In this document: piece after piece, positions 8,459 through 16,910 of the stretch | Position numbering within the stretch: the first letter of the stretch is position 1 | How the letters are laid out: every line of letters begins with the position of its first letter | Assembly (NCBI RefSeq): GCF_014138625.1 | Contig: NZ_JACJHY010000019.1 | Span: forward strand, 101,750 to 145,363 | Origin: Aminobacter ciceronei | GTDB lineage: Bacteria; Pseudomonadota; Alphaproteobacteria; Rhizobiales; Rhizobiaceae | Direction of reading: 5' to 3' | DNA: 43,614 nucleotides | Position numbers and translations under genes: made by a program | The notes under the pieces: generated by a model | What the model was told of the DNA's origin: nothing | Databases searched by the model: none | The model's input: the letters and a program-made list of their open reading frames with translations, nothing else

Positions 8459-9169
8459 ATGGAACCGGTGCGTTCGGTGCTAATCAAGATCGGAGCTGCG
8501 ACAGCCATCGGCGCCGTTGCGTTCATAGTCGGGTCGCTGCGAACCCTGCCACGGCAACCGATTTTCAGTGACGCCGTTCCGGCTCGGGCGGAGCATTCCC
8601 CGGTGCAGGCCCATGAAAAAGCGGGTGGCCAGCCGAGAATACATAAAGAGGTCGCCGCCTTGCGCTCGATCGCGCCCGAGATTGTTGCGCCACCTGATGT
8701 TGTCGGACTTGGATTGCAGCGCGTCGAGGCACGGCCTCCGCTCAGCGAGCTCGGGCTTGCCGCGCCTCCGAAGCCGGTCACGCCTGATGATTGGGAGGGA
8801 ACGATACTGTATCGACCGGTCGTCACCTCGTCCGCTTCGTTCGAGGCCATGGGCTTCACAATCCTCGTCGCCGGAACGGAGCCTGTCGGGCTGGACCAGT
8901 CCTGTGACTTCCAAGGCGTGGCGTGGCGCTGCGGCGAGCGAGCCAGGCTCGCCTTCAGATACTGGCTGCGCGGTCGCGCACCGCTCTGCCAGGTGTTCCC
9001 GCCGGCCGAAAGGCAGCCGGTTGCGGCCGCATGCAGGCTCGGCAAGCAGGATCTCGGCGCCTGGCTGGTGTCAAACGGCTGGGCCTATGCGCGTCCGGGC
9101 GGCGGGTATGAGAAGGCCGAGGCCGTGGCGCGCAAGGCAAGAATGGGCGTGTTCGGGCCGCCAGATTGA
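8459..9169 (+). CDS. Membrane-anchored SNase-like protein, probably not a nuclease
   Basis: From the ATG at 8459 it has 236 residues. An in-frame TTG at 8414 would add 15, and neither start has a good ribosome site. One membrane helix lies at about 7-27, then a Pro/Ala-rich linker. The last about 115 residues resemble the staphylococcal nuclease fold: WRCGERARLAFRYWLRG, an external Cys pair, then LGAWLVSNGWAYA and AEAVARKARMGVFG. The RLxGIDAPE catalytic strand of true SNases is replaced by FTILVAGTEPV, so the catalytic Arg and Glu appear to be missing. It is transcribed away from the LapG-like gene across a 229-base AT-rich region. I infer a structural or binding role in the envelope. Confidence 0.7.
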   Translation: MEPVRSVLIKIGAATAIGAVAFIVGSLRTLPRQPIFSDAVPARAEHSPVQAHEKAGGQPRIHKEVAALRSIAPEIVAPPDVVGLGLQRVEARPPLSELGLAAPPKPVTPDDWEGTILYRPVVTSSASFEAMGFTILVAGTEPVGLDQSCDFQGVAWRCGERARLAFRYWLRGRAPLCQVFPPAERQPVAAACRLGKQDLGAWLVSNGWAYARPGGGYEKAEAVARKARMGVFGPPD

Positions 9170-9323
9170 AGCTGCCATGCCATTCAGACCGGTCGCTGAG
9201 GCTGCTATCAAGCCAAAATTGCGCGACTTTCGACCGGTTTCGTCAAACTGTTCGAAATCACACAAGGAATGTTTCATTCTCCACAGGTAGATCGATTCGA
9301 GCATTGGAGCGGAGGGATCTGGC

Positions 9324-10103
9324 GTGGACATTTCTGGTACGGGGAATATGGCTGGCAGTTCTGCGGCGGTGTTGCGCTATGCCGGTCTTGGCACGGCTGC
9401 TTGCGCCGTCGTTGCGTCGGGTGCCGCCGCACTCCTGTTTCAGGGCCAGGCTGACAGCATATTCTGGCGCGGCGTGATTGGCGCCGGCGTCGTTGCCGGT
9501 CTCGTCGCCGCACCGCTGCTGACGATCATTGCCAATGAGCGGCGCAAGTTTGCCGCTCTGAAATCCGAAGTCAGCCGCCTGTCATCTGTCGATGCGCTGA
9601 CCTCGTGTCTGAACGGCAGCGTGTTCGCGAGTCTGATCGACGCCTTCCGCAACTCGCCTTCCAGCCGGCAGGGTGCCTTGCTGGTTGTCGATATTGACGA
9701 CTTCAGGGCAATCAACGCCCGGTTCGGCCATGCCTGGGGCGACGAGGTGCTCAAGATCGTTGCCGGCGCAATCAAGTCGTCCGTCCGTGGCGGAGATCTC
9801 GTCGGCCGCATCGGTGGCGAGGAGTTCGGTGTCTTTCTGCCCGGCGCCAGCAAGGAAAATGCCGAGCGTGTTGCCGAGCGTATCCGCGGCTCGATCTCCG
9901 AGACGGTGCTAGAGCCGGGTGGCCGCAACTGCCCGCTGACGGTCAGCGTCGGCGCAGTCCTGTTCGACGATCAGTTCGAGTTCGACGAGATGTTCCGCAA
10001 GGCCGACGGTCGTCTCACCGAGGCCAAGGCTCGCGGTCGCAACCGCGTCGAATTCACCGACATGTCGGACGACAGCGACGACAGGCCCAGCCTGAACGCC
10101 TGA
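9324..10103 (+). CDS. Membrane diguanylate cyclase (GGEEF)
   Basis: Makes the second messenger c-di-GMP from two GTP. It has 259 residues from a GTG start with GGAGGG 7 bases upstream. Two membrane helices (about 16-40 and 48-70) are joined by a short loop, so there is no sizeable sensor domain. The GGDEF domain follows directly: SVDALTSCLN, VVDIDDFRAINARFGHAWGDEVL, then GGEEF at 164-168, an intact catalytic motif. The RxxD inhibitory site is present as RGGD (155-158), so product inhibition is likely. Being two genes from a LapG-like protease, it may feed the c-di-GMP signal that keeps the adhesin on the cell. That link is inference. Confidence 0.92.
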   Translation: MDISGTGNMAGSSAAVLRYAGLGTAACAVVASGAAALLFQGQADSIFWRGVIGAGVVAGLVAAPLLTIIANERRKFAALKSEVSRLSSVDALTSCLNGSVFASLIDAFRNSPSSRQGALLVVDIDDFRAINARFGHAWGDEVLKIVAGAIKSSVRGGDLVGRIGGEEFGVFLPGASKENAERVAERIRGSISETVLEPGGRNCPLTVSVGAVLFDDQFEFDEMFRKADGRLTEAKARGRNRVEFTDMSDDSDDRPSLNA

Positions 10104-10169
10104 CGCAGCCATGGCCTTCCTAGCCGATTGTTCAACATATAGTCGGCATTTTAACGGTTCTGGCAACAA

Positions 10170-10187
10170 ATGCTGAAATGTCAGCAT
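10170..10187. promoter_or_regulatory. Inverted repeat upstream of the TadG-like gene
   Basis: ATGCTGA (10170-10176) and TCAGCAT (10181-10187) are perfect 7-bp arms separated by AATG. The site lies 36 bases before the next start codon. It could be a small operator or a leader hairpin; there is no T-tract to make it a clear terminator of the cyclase gene. Confidence 0.35.
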
Positions 10188-10223
10188 GCCCTAATGTGAC
10201 CGCAACTTCTGGCGGGGTCGGGC

Positions 10224-11447
10224 ATGCGCAATTTTTTCCGGTCGGAGCACGGCAATATCGCGGTGACTACGACTATCGCTATGGTGCCGATCATGACTGG
10301 CGTAGCCGGGCTTGTAGATTTCGTCAGCATTAGCAACAAAGCGGACAGACTTCAGAATTCACTCGATGTTTCTGCGCTTGCGATTGCAACCAAATACTAC
10401 TCAGGGATGTCTGGCGACGACCTGAAAAGCCTCGGCCGAGACTTCTTCGATTCGAACCTCGCTCGGGTCCGCAATGACGCCAGCGAGCTCGTCTACAATG
10501 ATCAGGTCACCGATTTCGACGCATCTGCGACAACCTCGGGCGATATCAGCCACATTGAGGTCACCTCGACGATCGAGCAGCCGGGCATGGTCGGGAACAT
10601 CGAATGGCGAACCGCCAGGCGCGCTGTGGTCGAGGTGGCGCCGGGACAGCCGGCTTGCGTACTAGCACTTGATCCGACCGCATCGGCCTCGGTCAAGCTT
10701 CAAGGCTCAACCCATGTGGTGCTTGACGGTTGCGTTATTGCCTCGAACTCCAGCGCCAACGACTCGGTATCGAGAGGCGGATCGGCGCAGGTAGCAGCAG
10801 AGTGCGTGACCACTGTCGGCGGCACAAATGGGCTCACCGGCTACAACACCGACCTCGAATGTGGCATTCCGCGCGAGAACCAGTACGCGTCGCTCGACCC
10901 GCTCGCGAATGTCGTTCCGCCGTCCTATACGGCCTGCAAGTCAGTGCCTGGCGGCAAAACCAAGACTCTTTCGCCTGGTACATTCTGCGACAAGACAATC
11001 TCAGGCGATGTCACACTCGATCCGGGAACCTACATTCTAAGGGGCGGCCAGATAAAGCTCGGCGGCAACGGTTCGCTCACCGGCATTGGCGTGACGATTT
11101 TCCTGATGGAAGGCGCGGAATTCACCTCGAACGCAAACGAGATCATCAATTTGTCGCCGCCATCCGAAGGATCCTACGCAGGCATCACAATCTACCAAGA
11201 GCGGACCAACGCCAATGCCGTGGTGATCAATGGTGGATCGGGTTCGAATGTGACCGGGTTCATCTACGCGCCGGGTGCGCATGTCTTTTATGCCGGCAAT
11301 TCTGAGATGTCGGGTTCAGGTCAATGTATTCGTATTGTCGGCAATACCGTCGAAATGACCGGCAATTCATCGGTCACTTCAAACTGCGAAGCCGAGCTTG
11401 GTGGTAAGAAGATGTATGCCGGCCGCATCATCAGGCTGGTGCGTTGA
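10224..11447 (+). CDS. TadG-like protein with beta-helix-like C-terminal domain
   Basis: 407 residues. The start MRNFFRSEHGNIAVTTTIAM, one long membrane helix (about 12-34) and the phrase LQNSLDVSALAIATKYYSGM match the TadE/TadG pilus-assembly family, whose members begin with an EhGnIAv-type prepilin-like segment. Most TadG proteins continue into a von Willebrand-like region. Here the second half (about 240-395) instead has rungs such as LDPGTYILRGG, LGGNGSLTGIGVTIFLMEGA and VTGFIYAPGAHVFYAGNSEM, suggestive of a right-handed parallel beta-helix. No other tad/flp pilus genes are in the window, so this is a stand-alone copy. Residues 140-250 contain several Cys that could form disulfides outside the membrane. 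A role in surface attachment is inference. Confidence 0.75.
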   Translation: MRNFFRSEHGNIAVTTTIAMVPIMTGVAGLVDFVSISNKADRLQNSLDVSALAIATKYYSGMSGDDLKSLGRDFFDSNLARVRNDASELVYNDQVTDFDASATTSGDISHIEVTSTIEQPGMVGNIEWRTARRAVVEVAPGQPACVLALDPTASASVKLQGSTHVVLDGCVIASNSSANDSVSRGGSAQVAAECVTTVGGTNGLTGYNTDLECGIPRENQYASLDPLANVVPPSYTACKSVPGGKTKTLSPGTFCDKTISGDVTLDPGTYILRGGQIKLGGNGSLTGIGVTIFLMEGAEFTSNANEIINLSPPSEGSYAGITIYQERTNANAVVINGGSGSNVTGFIYAPGAHVFYAGNSEMSGSGQCIRIVGNTVEMTGNSSVTSNCEAELGGKKMYAGRIIRLVR

Positions 11448-11565
11448 TGGCATGCCATCAAGACATTTCAGACTGAAACACGAGTTGGCTGGCACGCATA
11501 TCGCGGAATCTTAATGTGGCGTCGGGCTTGATTCGAATTCTGGACCGAGAGAGGGAGAAAATCAG

Positions 11566-12705
11566 GTGACCAATAGCAGGAAGCTTCTTGTCAGCGCGGC
11601 ATCCGCGCTCGCCATCAGCGCATTGCCGATCAAGCTCGACATCGGATCAAGTGGCGGTTTTGCCCAAACGTCGGCCTTCGCCAAGAGCGAGAATGGCGGC
11701 GGCAACGGCGGTGGCGGTAATGGCGGAGGTGGGGATCGGGGTAATGGTGGTGGCAAGAGCAATGGCTCTTCCAACGGCAAGTCTGCATCGGCAGCCGGTA
11801 AGACCAAATCAAACGGCGGCGTCCAGACGGCCTCTGCCGGCAACTTGATGAAATCGATCTTCGGTGGCGGACAGACGAAAAAGTCGGCGGCTGCGAACAA
11901 CAAGCGTACGACGCCGAAAACTGCAAAGACCAAGCAGCATCTCAAGACCCTGCCGGCCAACGTACTGCCGGCCTCCGTGGAGGTGCCAGGGGCAAAGCCT
12001 GTCAAGGAAAAGAACCTCAATGCGCGCTTGGCGGCTCTCAACTCGCTTAATCGCAACTACCACGCCTATCTGAATTCCCAGTCTCCGCGCATGGCGCTTG
12101 TCAGGGAGTATGTTCTGAATTCGGCCAAGGCTGAGTTGGCGGTTGAAGCGGCTGCGGCGGCAGCCGAAAAGGCAGCCCAACTGCAAGCTGCGTTGGACGC
12201 CGCCGCCGCTGCCATCGTGCCTTTTGACGGCAGTGCGCCGATCGTCGACCCGACTGCAGATGCCCTTCAGGCACGCCTCGATGCACTGAATGCCCTGGAG
12301 CCACCGGTTGATCCTACAGAACTGGCCGCATTTGAAGCCGAGAAGCAAGCGCTGTCCGACGCACTTGCGGCCGCAGATGATTTGGCCCAGGCGGAACAGG
12401 ATCTCGCCGACGCCCAGGCGGCAGCCGATGCCGCTGCCGAAGGCACCAGCGAAGACGACCTCAAGGAGGCGTTGCTCGCGGCAGCCAATCCCAACCGCGT
12501 CGCCGAATATGGCGACGACTATTTGAATGATGAGGTCATGGATTGGGCCAAGGATGTCCTTGGCGTGGGCGACGCCTACGGCAAGATCGACGAGATCAAG
12601 GCGACCTTGCCGACCGAGACCGCGGACGTAACGGCGGTGGTCGATCCAGTGCCTGAGGTTGCGACAGAGCCGGCCGTTACACCGCTCGTTCTGCCGGCCA
12701 ATTAA
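11566..12705 (+). CDS. Secreted Gly/Asn-rich, Ala-rich coiled-coil protein, function unknown
   Basis: 379 residues from a GTG with GAGGGAG about 10 bases upstream. It opens with a signal peptide-like stretch (KLLVSAASALAISALP), followed by AFAKSE. Residues about 43-72 are a Gly/Asn low-complexity tract, and 73-140 are Lys/Ala/Thr-rich and basic. A helical segment (NLNARLAALNSLNRNYHAYLN) resembles conserved segments of other secreted rhizobial proteins of unknown role. Residues about 185-300 are Ala-rich heptad-like helices with an acidic C-terminus (EQDLADAQAAADAAAEG). The protein thus goes from basic to acidic along its length. It is co-directional with the TadG-like gene but 118 bases away. 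I do not recognise a family. Confidence 0.75.
   Translation: MTNSRKLLVSAASALAISALPIKLDIGSSGGFAQTSAFAKSENGGGNGGGGNGGGGDRGNGGGKSNGSSNGKSASAAGKTKSNGGVQTASAGNLMKSIFGGGQTKKSAAANNKRTTPKTAKTKQHLKTLPANVLPASVEVPGAKPVKEKNLNARLAALNSLNRNYHAYLNSQSPRMALVREYVLNSAKAELAVEAAAAAAEKAAQLQAALDAAAAAIVPFDGSAPIVDPTADALQARLDALNALEPPVDPTELAAFEAEKQALSDALAAADDLAQAEQDLADAQAAADAAAEGTSEDDLKEALLAAANPNRVAEYGDDYLNDEVMDWAKDVLGVGDAYGKIDEIKATLPTETADVTAVVDPVPEVATEPAVTPLVLPAN
11692..11781 (+). repeat. Low-complexity Gly/Asn codon tract
   Basis: Irregular repeats of GGCGGT/AATGGC-type codons encode about 30 residues of mostly Gly, Asn and Ser inside the secreted protein. The tract is the kind that can vary in length by slippage. 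Confidence 0.7.
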
Positions 12706-12742
12706 AGGCGTTCGGTCGGTCGTTTAGCCAGCCAGGATTCTA

Positions 12743-12765
12743 ACCGCCGCTGGGCATCTGGCGGT
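12743..12765. terminator. Possible hairpin between convergent genes
   Basis: ACCGCC (12743-12748) and GGCGGT (12760-12765) can pair across an 11-base loop, in the gap between the convergent secreted-protein and GreA-like genes. There is no T-run, so the assignment is weak. Confidence 0.3.
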
Positions 12766-12822
12766 GGTCAGGCTAAGGGGCAGTGGTTCGGCGCTGCTGC
12801 GGTCGTCGACATCCAGTACCGG

Positions 12823-13305
12823 TCAGGAAATAGCCAGGATCTCGAGCTCGTGCTGCCCCAACATGACGATGTCGCCTACGGTCTTGCCTATAAGTGCCAG
12901 GGCGACCGGCGAACCATGTGAAATGGAGGCTTGAGACGGGTTGGCCTCGTCCTCGCCGACGATTCGGAAGCTCTGGGTGCGGCCATCGTCACGTTCGAAG
13001 GTGACGGTGTGACCGAACGCAACCACTTCGTTCGAGGTTGGTGCCGGCATGAGCTGGGCCGTATGCACGCGTTCAGCAAAATAGCGCATGTCCCGAACCG
13101 GAACCGCCGACTGCCGTCGCCGCTCATTGACGTCTTCAATCAAATTCGCGGCCTCGAGCGCCTGCTGGGCACGGGCCAACTCGTCCTGCAGTATCTTAAG
13201 GCCCGCCGCCGTGACGAGGTTGACCCGCTCGGAGATCGGGCGCGGTGGCAGAACGGTTTCCGATGCCGCCTCGGCACTGTCTTCCTTGGCAAATGCGACG
13301 CTCAC
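12823..13305 (-). CDS. GreA/GreB-family transcription elongation factor-like protein
   Basis: 160 residues from a GTG at 13305, with GGAG about 10 bases upstream. An ATG at 13491 is in frame, but the added 62 residues look non-conserved and would overlap the gene on the other strand. The N-terminal half is a short coiled coil (LVTAAGLKILQDELARAQQALEAA, then DVNERRRQSAVPVRDM). The C-terminal half is the GreA FKBP-like domain: VVAFGHTVTFERDDG, FRIVGEDEANPSQASISHGSPVALALIGKTVGDIV. Such proteins bind the secondary channel of RNA polymerase and rescue or modulate it. With Arg-rich residues at the tip, cleavage activity cannot be assumed; it may act more like Rnk or Gfh1. Confidence 0.85.
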   Translation of the reverse strand: MSVAFAKEDSAEAASETVLPPRPISERVNLVTAAGLKILQDELARAQQALEAANLIEDVNERRRQSAVPVRDMRYFAERVHTAQLMPAPTSNEVVAFGHTVTFERDDGRTQSFRIVGEDEANPSQASISHGSPVALALIGKTVGDIVMLGQHELEILAIS

Positions 13306-13484
13306 TTGGCCGGTACTCCGTCGAACTCTGTTCCCAAGTGGTAGCCCACAGCCAACAATAAAGCTGCAACAATCTGCTGGCGCAGCTTGAGCCGGTGCGG
13401 CCGGCGGCTGTTGATGGTCCCGGCTACGCCAAAAAAAGCTCGCGAGCGACATCGCATCGGTGCCATGAATTGTGGACATTCGTA

Positions 13485-13513
13485 TTGACACAAATACAGA
13501 TGTTCATTACCTC
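13485..13513 (+). promoter_or_regulatory. Candidate promoter of the dehydrogenase/aco-like operon
   Basis: A consensus TTGACA (13485-13490) is followed about 17 bases later by a poor -10 region (ATTACC/TTACCT). The spacer holds part of an imperfect palindrome (GTATT at 13482-13486 and AATAC, then GATGTTC). This would give a leader of about 30 bases holding the GGGAGG ribosome site of the gene starting at 13553. Confidence 0.4.
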
Positions 13514-13552
13514 TGGGCGCAATTGAAGAGCGTGCCCGGGAGGACCCATCGG

Positions 13553-14878
13553 ATGACCATCAACGTAGCCCCTGTCGGCTTGGCGCGGGATCTTGCCGAG
13601 CGAGGCAAGTCGGGCAAGCCGATCCGCATCGGCCTGATCGGCTCGGGCGAGATGGGCACCGACATCGTTGCGCGTGTGGCGCATATGCCCGGCATCGAGG
13701 TCGGCGCGATTTCCGAGCTCAACCTGCCCAACGCCCATCGCGCCGTCGACATCGCCTATCAGGAGAAGGGTCACGCCCGCGAAGTTGCCTCCGGTTCGGC
13801 GCTGAACGAAGCCATCGAGGCCGGCAAGGTCGCGGTCACCAACGATGCCGACCTGATCCTCAACAGCGGCCTGATCGACGTCGTCATCGATGCGACGGGC
13901 GTTCCTGCCGTCGGCGCCGAGATCGGCCTGCGCGCCATGGAGCATGGCAAGCATCTGGTGATGATGAATGTCGAGGCCGACGTCACCATCGGTGCCTATC
14001 TCAAGTCAGAGGCCGACAGGCTTGGCGTCACCTATTCGCTCGGCGCCGGCGACGAGCCGTCGTCCTGCATGGAGCTGATCGAATTCGTTTCGGCGATGGG
14101 CCACACCATCGTCGCCGCCGGCAAGGGAAAGAACAACCCGCTCAACATCGATGCGGTGCCGCACGACTATGCCGAGGAAGCAGCCCGCCGCAACATGAAC
14201 GTGCGCATGCTTGTCGAGTTCGTCGACGGCTCGAAGACGATGGTCGAGATGGCGGCGATCGCCAACGCCACCGGTCTGGTGCCCGACAAGGCCGGCATGC
14301 ACGGCCCGGCCGCGACCTTGCCCGAGCTCAACAAGGTTCTGGTCCCGGAACAGGACGGCGGTGTTCTCTCCAAGGTCGGCGTCGTCGACTATTCGATCGG
14401 CAAGGGGGTTGCCCCCGGCGTCTTCGTCATCGCCGACATGTCGCATCCGCGCATCCGCGAGCGCATGGAAGATCTGAAGATGGGCCATGGCCCGTATTTC
14501 ACCTTCCATAGGCCCTATCACCTGACCTCGCTCGAGGTGCCGCTGACCTGTGCCCGTGTCGTGCTCTACGGCAAGGCCGACATGGTGCCGCTGGCCAAGC
14601 CGGTGGCCGATGTCTGCGCGGTGGCCAAGAAGGACCTTGCACCCGGCGATGCGCTCGATGCCATCGGCGAATACAGCTACCGCGCCTGGATCATGACGGC
14701 GGGCGAGGCGCGCGCCGCCAAAGCCATCCCTTGTGGCCTGCTGCAGGGCGGCACCGTCACCGCGCCGATCCGGAAGGGCGAGCTGATCACCACGGCCAAT
14801 GCATCCGTTGCCCCGAATTCGAAGATCGCCGAGCTGCGTGCGAGGCAGGACAGGCTGGTCTATGGAGCGGAGGCATGA
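13553..14878 (+). CDS. COG4091-type NAD(P)-dependent oxidoreductase with SAF domain
   Basis: 441 residues from the ATG at 13553, which has GGGAGG 9 bases upstream; an ATG at 13472 is open but lacks a ribosome site. A Rossmann fold opens the protein (IRIGLIGSGEMGTDIVARV, nucleotide loop 30-35), followed by VVIDATGVPAVGAEIGLRAMEHGKHLVMMNVE, as in homoserine-dehydrogenase-like and Gfo/Idh-like enzymes. The C-terminal about 60 residues are a SAF domain (IPCGLLQGGTVTAPIRKGELIT). The family is annotated as predicted homoserine dehydrogenase, but its true substrate is not established to my knowledge. It is the first gene of an operon with a 2-oxoacid-dehydrogenase-like complex (ATGA overlap with the next), so it probably makes or shuttles a hydroxy/oxo compound that this complex then cleaves. 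Confidence 0.85.
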   Translation: MTINVAPVGLARDLAERGKSGKPIRIGLIGSGEMGTDIVARVAHMPGIEVGAISELNLPNAHRAVDIAYQEKGHAREVASGSALNEAIEAGKVAVTNDADLILNSGLIDVVIDATGVPAVGAEIGLRAMEHGKHLVMMNVEADVTIGAYLKSEADRLGVTYSLGAGDEPSSCMELIEFVSAMGHTIVAAGKGKNNPLNIDAVPHDYAEEAARRNMNVRMLVEFVDGSKTMVEMAAIANATGLVPDKAGMHGPAATLPELNKVLVPEQDGGVLSKVGVVDYSIGKGVAPGVFVIADMSHPRIRERMEDLKMGHGPYFTFHRPYHLTSLEVPLTCARVVLYGKADMVPLAKPVADVCAVAKKDLAPGDALDAIGEYSYRAWIMTAGEARAAKAIPCGLLQGGTVTAPIRKGELITTANASVAPNSKIAELRARQDRLVYGAEA

Positions 14879-15909
14879 CGGTGGCCCAGGCTAAGGCCAA
14901 GAACCTGCCGGCGGGTGCGAACCTGCCCTTCATCTACCGCGAATACAGCGCCGAGCGGCTGAAGCTGGCTCTGCACAAGATGTACCTCATCCGCCAGTTC
15001 GAAGAGGGCGCGGAAGAGTCCTACATGCGCGGCCTGATCCACGGCACGATGCACCTGTCCATCGGCCAGGAGGCGAGCGCCATGGGCATCTGCATGCCGC
15101 TCACCAATGACGACCAGATCACCTCGACCCACCGTGGCCATGGCCATTGCATCGCCAAGGGCGCCGAGGTTTCCAAGATGTTCGCCGAGTTCTTCGGCAA
15201 GACCACGGGTTATTGCCGCGGCCGCGGCGGCTCGATGCACATTGCCGACGTGACCACCGGCAATCTCGGCGCCAACGGCATCGTCGGCGGCGGCATTCCG
15301 ATTGCCGTCGGTGCGGCACTTACTGCCAAGCGTCTGAAATCGGACCGAGTCGTCATCTCCTTCTTCGGTGACGGCGCCAACAATGAGGGTGCTTTCCACG
15401 AGGCGCTCAACATGGCTTCGCTGTGGAAGCTGCCGGTCATCTTCGTCTGCGAGAACAACGGTTACGGTATGTCGACCTCGATGGCCCGCTCGACGGCTGT
15501 CGCAAATGTCGCCGACCGTGCCGCCGCCTATTCGATGCCGGGCGTGATCGTCGACGGCAACGTGCTGTCCGAGGTCGCTGAAGCCAGCCATGAGGCCGTG
15601 CGCCGCGCGCGGCTAGGGGAGGGGCCGACGCTGATCGAGTCCAAGACCTATCGTTATCGCGGTCACTCCAAGAGCGACCGCAATCGCTACCGGACCAAAG
15701 AAGAGATCGAGGACTGGATGACCAACCGCGATCCGATCGTCCGCTACGAGAATGAACTGATGGAATTCGGCATCATCGACCAGGCAGGCATCGAGGCGAT
15801 CCGCGAGGCGGTGCGCAAGGAGATTGCCGACGGCATCGAGTTCGCCAAGGCGAGCCCGTCGCCCGAGATCCGCAATCTCGAACGCTACGTCTACACGGAG
15901 ACTGTGTAA
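14875..15909 (+). CDS. acoA: Thiamine-diphosphate dehydrogenase E1 alpha subunit (AcoA/PdhA-like)
   Basis: 344 residues; the ATG overlaps the previous stop and has GGAGCGGAGG before it. With the beta subunit it performs ThDP-dependent cleavage of acetoin or a 2-oxo compound and passes the acyl group to lipoate. Visible signatures are [11 protein letters not shown] (57-67), HRGHGH (86-91) and the ThDP/Mg motif [23 protein letters not shown] (from 165, ending with Asn195). RYRGHSKSD matches the loop that carries regulatory serines in mitochondrial E1. The small size and separate alpha and beta chains fit the acetoin/branched-chain/pyruvate E1 group. The symbol reflects the AcoA-like E2 partner; acetoin as substrate is not proven. 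Confidence 0.9.
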   Translation: MTVAQAKAKNLPAGANLPFIYREYSAERLKLALHKMYLIRQFEEGAEESYMRGLIHGTMHLSIGQEASAMGICMPLTNDDQITSTHRGHGHCIAKGAEVSKMFAEFFGKTTGYCRGRGGSMHIADVTTGNLGANGIVGGGIPIAVGAALTAKRLKSDRVVISFFGDGANNEGAFHEALNMASLWKLPVIFVCENNGYGMSTSMARSTAVANVADRAAAYSMPGVIVDGNVLSEVAEASHEAVRRARLGEGPTLIESKTYRYRGHSKSDRNRYRTKEEIEDWMTNRDPIVRYENELMEFGIIDQAGIEAIREAVRKEIADGIEFAKASPSPEIRNLERYVYTETV

Positions 15910-16907
15910 TGGATCAGGCCGTGCGTGAACTGAGCTATGCCCAGGCGATCCAGGAAGCCATGGCGATTGCGCTTGAGAGCGATGAACGCGTCTTTCTGAT
16001 GGGCGAGGACATCGGCGTCTATGGCGGTGCCTTTCAGGTGACCGGCGACCTGGTCGAGCGTTTCGGCGCCGACCGCGTCATCGACACGCCGATCTCGGAA
16101 CTCGGCGGTGCTGGTGTTGCCGTCGGTGCTGCGGTGACGGGCCTGCGTCCTATCTTCGAGTTCCAGTTCTCCGATTTCGCCACGCTCGCCATGGAGCAGA
16201 TTGTCAACCAGGCCGCCAAGATGCGCTACATGCTTGGCGGCGCGGTTTCGGTGCCCGTGGTCATGCGTTTCCCGGCCGGTTCCGGCACGGGTGCTGCCGC
16301 CCAGCACAGCCAGAGCCTGGAAGCCTGGCTCGGCCATGTGCCCGGCCTGAAGGTGATCCAGCCGGCGACGCCGTACGACGTCAAGGGCATGCTGCTCGCA
16401 GCCGTTGCCGATCCCGACCCGGTGATGATCTTCGAGCACAAGCTGCTCTACAAGACCAAGGGCCCGGTGCCCGAAGGCTACTACACCGTGCCGATCGGCA
16501 AGGCCGAAATCCGCCGCGAGGGCCGCGACCTCACCATCGTCGCCACCTCGATCATGGTGCACAAGGCGCTGGAAGCTGCCAAGACGCTCGAGGCCGAAGG
16601 CATCGACGTCGAGGTCGTCGACCTGCGCACCATCAGGCCGATGGATAAGGAGACCGTCATCGAGAGCGTCAAGAAGACGTCGCGTCTGCTCTGCGTCTAT
16701 GAAGGCGTGAAGACGCTCGGCGTCGGTGCCGAAGTCAGCGCCATGATCGCCGAGAGCGAGGCGTTCGACTTCCTCGACGCGCCGATCGTACGTCTCGGCG
16801 GCGCCGAGACGCCGATCCCCTACAATCCGGAACTGGAAAAGGCGACCGTGCCGCAGGTGCCCGACATCCTGGCCGCTGTGCGTAGCCTCGCTACGGGGAG
16901 CCGCTAG
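15909..16907 (+). CDS. acoB: Thiamine-diphosphate dehydrogenase E1 beta subunit (AcoB/PdhB-like)
   Basis: 332 residues, starting in a TAATG overlap with the alpha gene. It has the transketolase-like pyrimidine domain ([20 protein letters not shown], then [16 protein letters not shown]), with Glu64 in the position that activates the ThDP aminopyrimidine. The transketolase C-terminal domain follows ([33 protein letters not shown]). Length and motifs are normal for the family, and it pairs with the alpha chain as an alpha2beta2 E1. Confidence 0.92.
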   Translation: MDQAVRELSYAQAIQEAMAIALESDERVFLMGEDIGVYGGAFQVTGDLVERFGADRVIDTPISELGGAGVAVGAAVTGLRPIFEFQFSDFATLAMEQIVNQAAKMRYMLGGAVSVPVVMRFPAGSGTGAAAQHSQSLEAWLGHVPGLKVIQPATPYDVKGMLLAAVADPDPVMIFEHKLLYKTKGPVPEGYYTVPIGKAEIRREGRDLTIVATSIMVHKALEAAKTLEAEGIDVEVVDLRTIRPMDKETVIESVKKTSRLLCVYEGVKTLGVGAEVSAMIAESEAFDFLDAPIVRLGGAETPIPYNPELEKATVPQVPDILAAVRSLATGSR

Positions 16908-16910
16908 GCC

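Noticed and set aside
11692-11781. Tandem-repeat satellite
   Set aside because: The tract is irregular codon-level low complexity in a coding frame, not a periodic DNA repeat.
13306-13491. Longer N-terminus of the GreA-like protein
   Set aside because: No family similarity in the added 62 residues, overlap with the divergent promoter, and a plausible GTG start at 13305.
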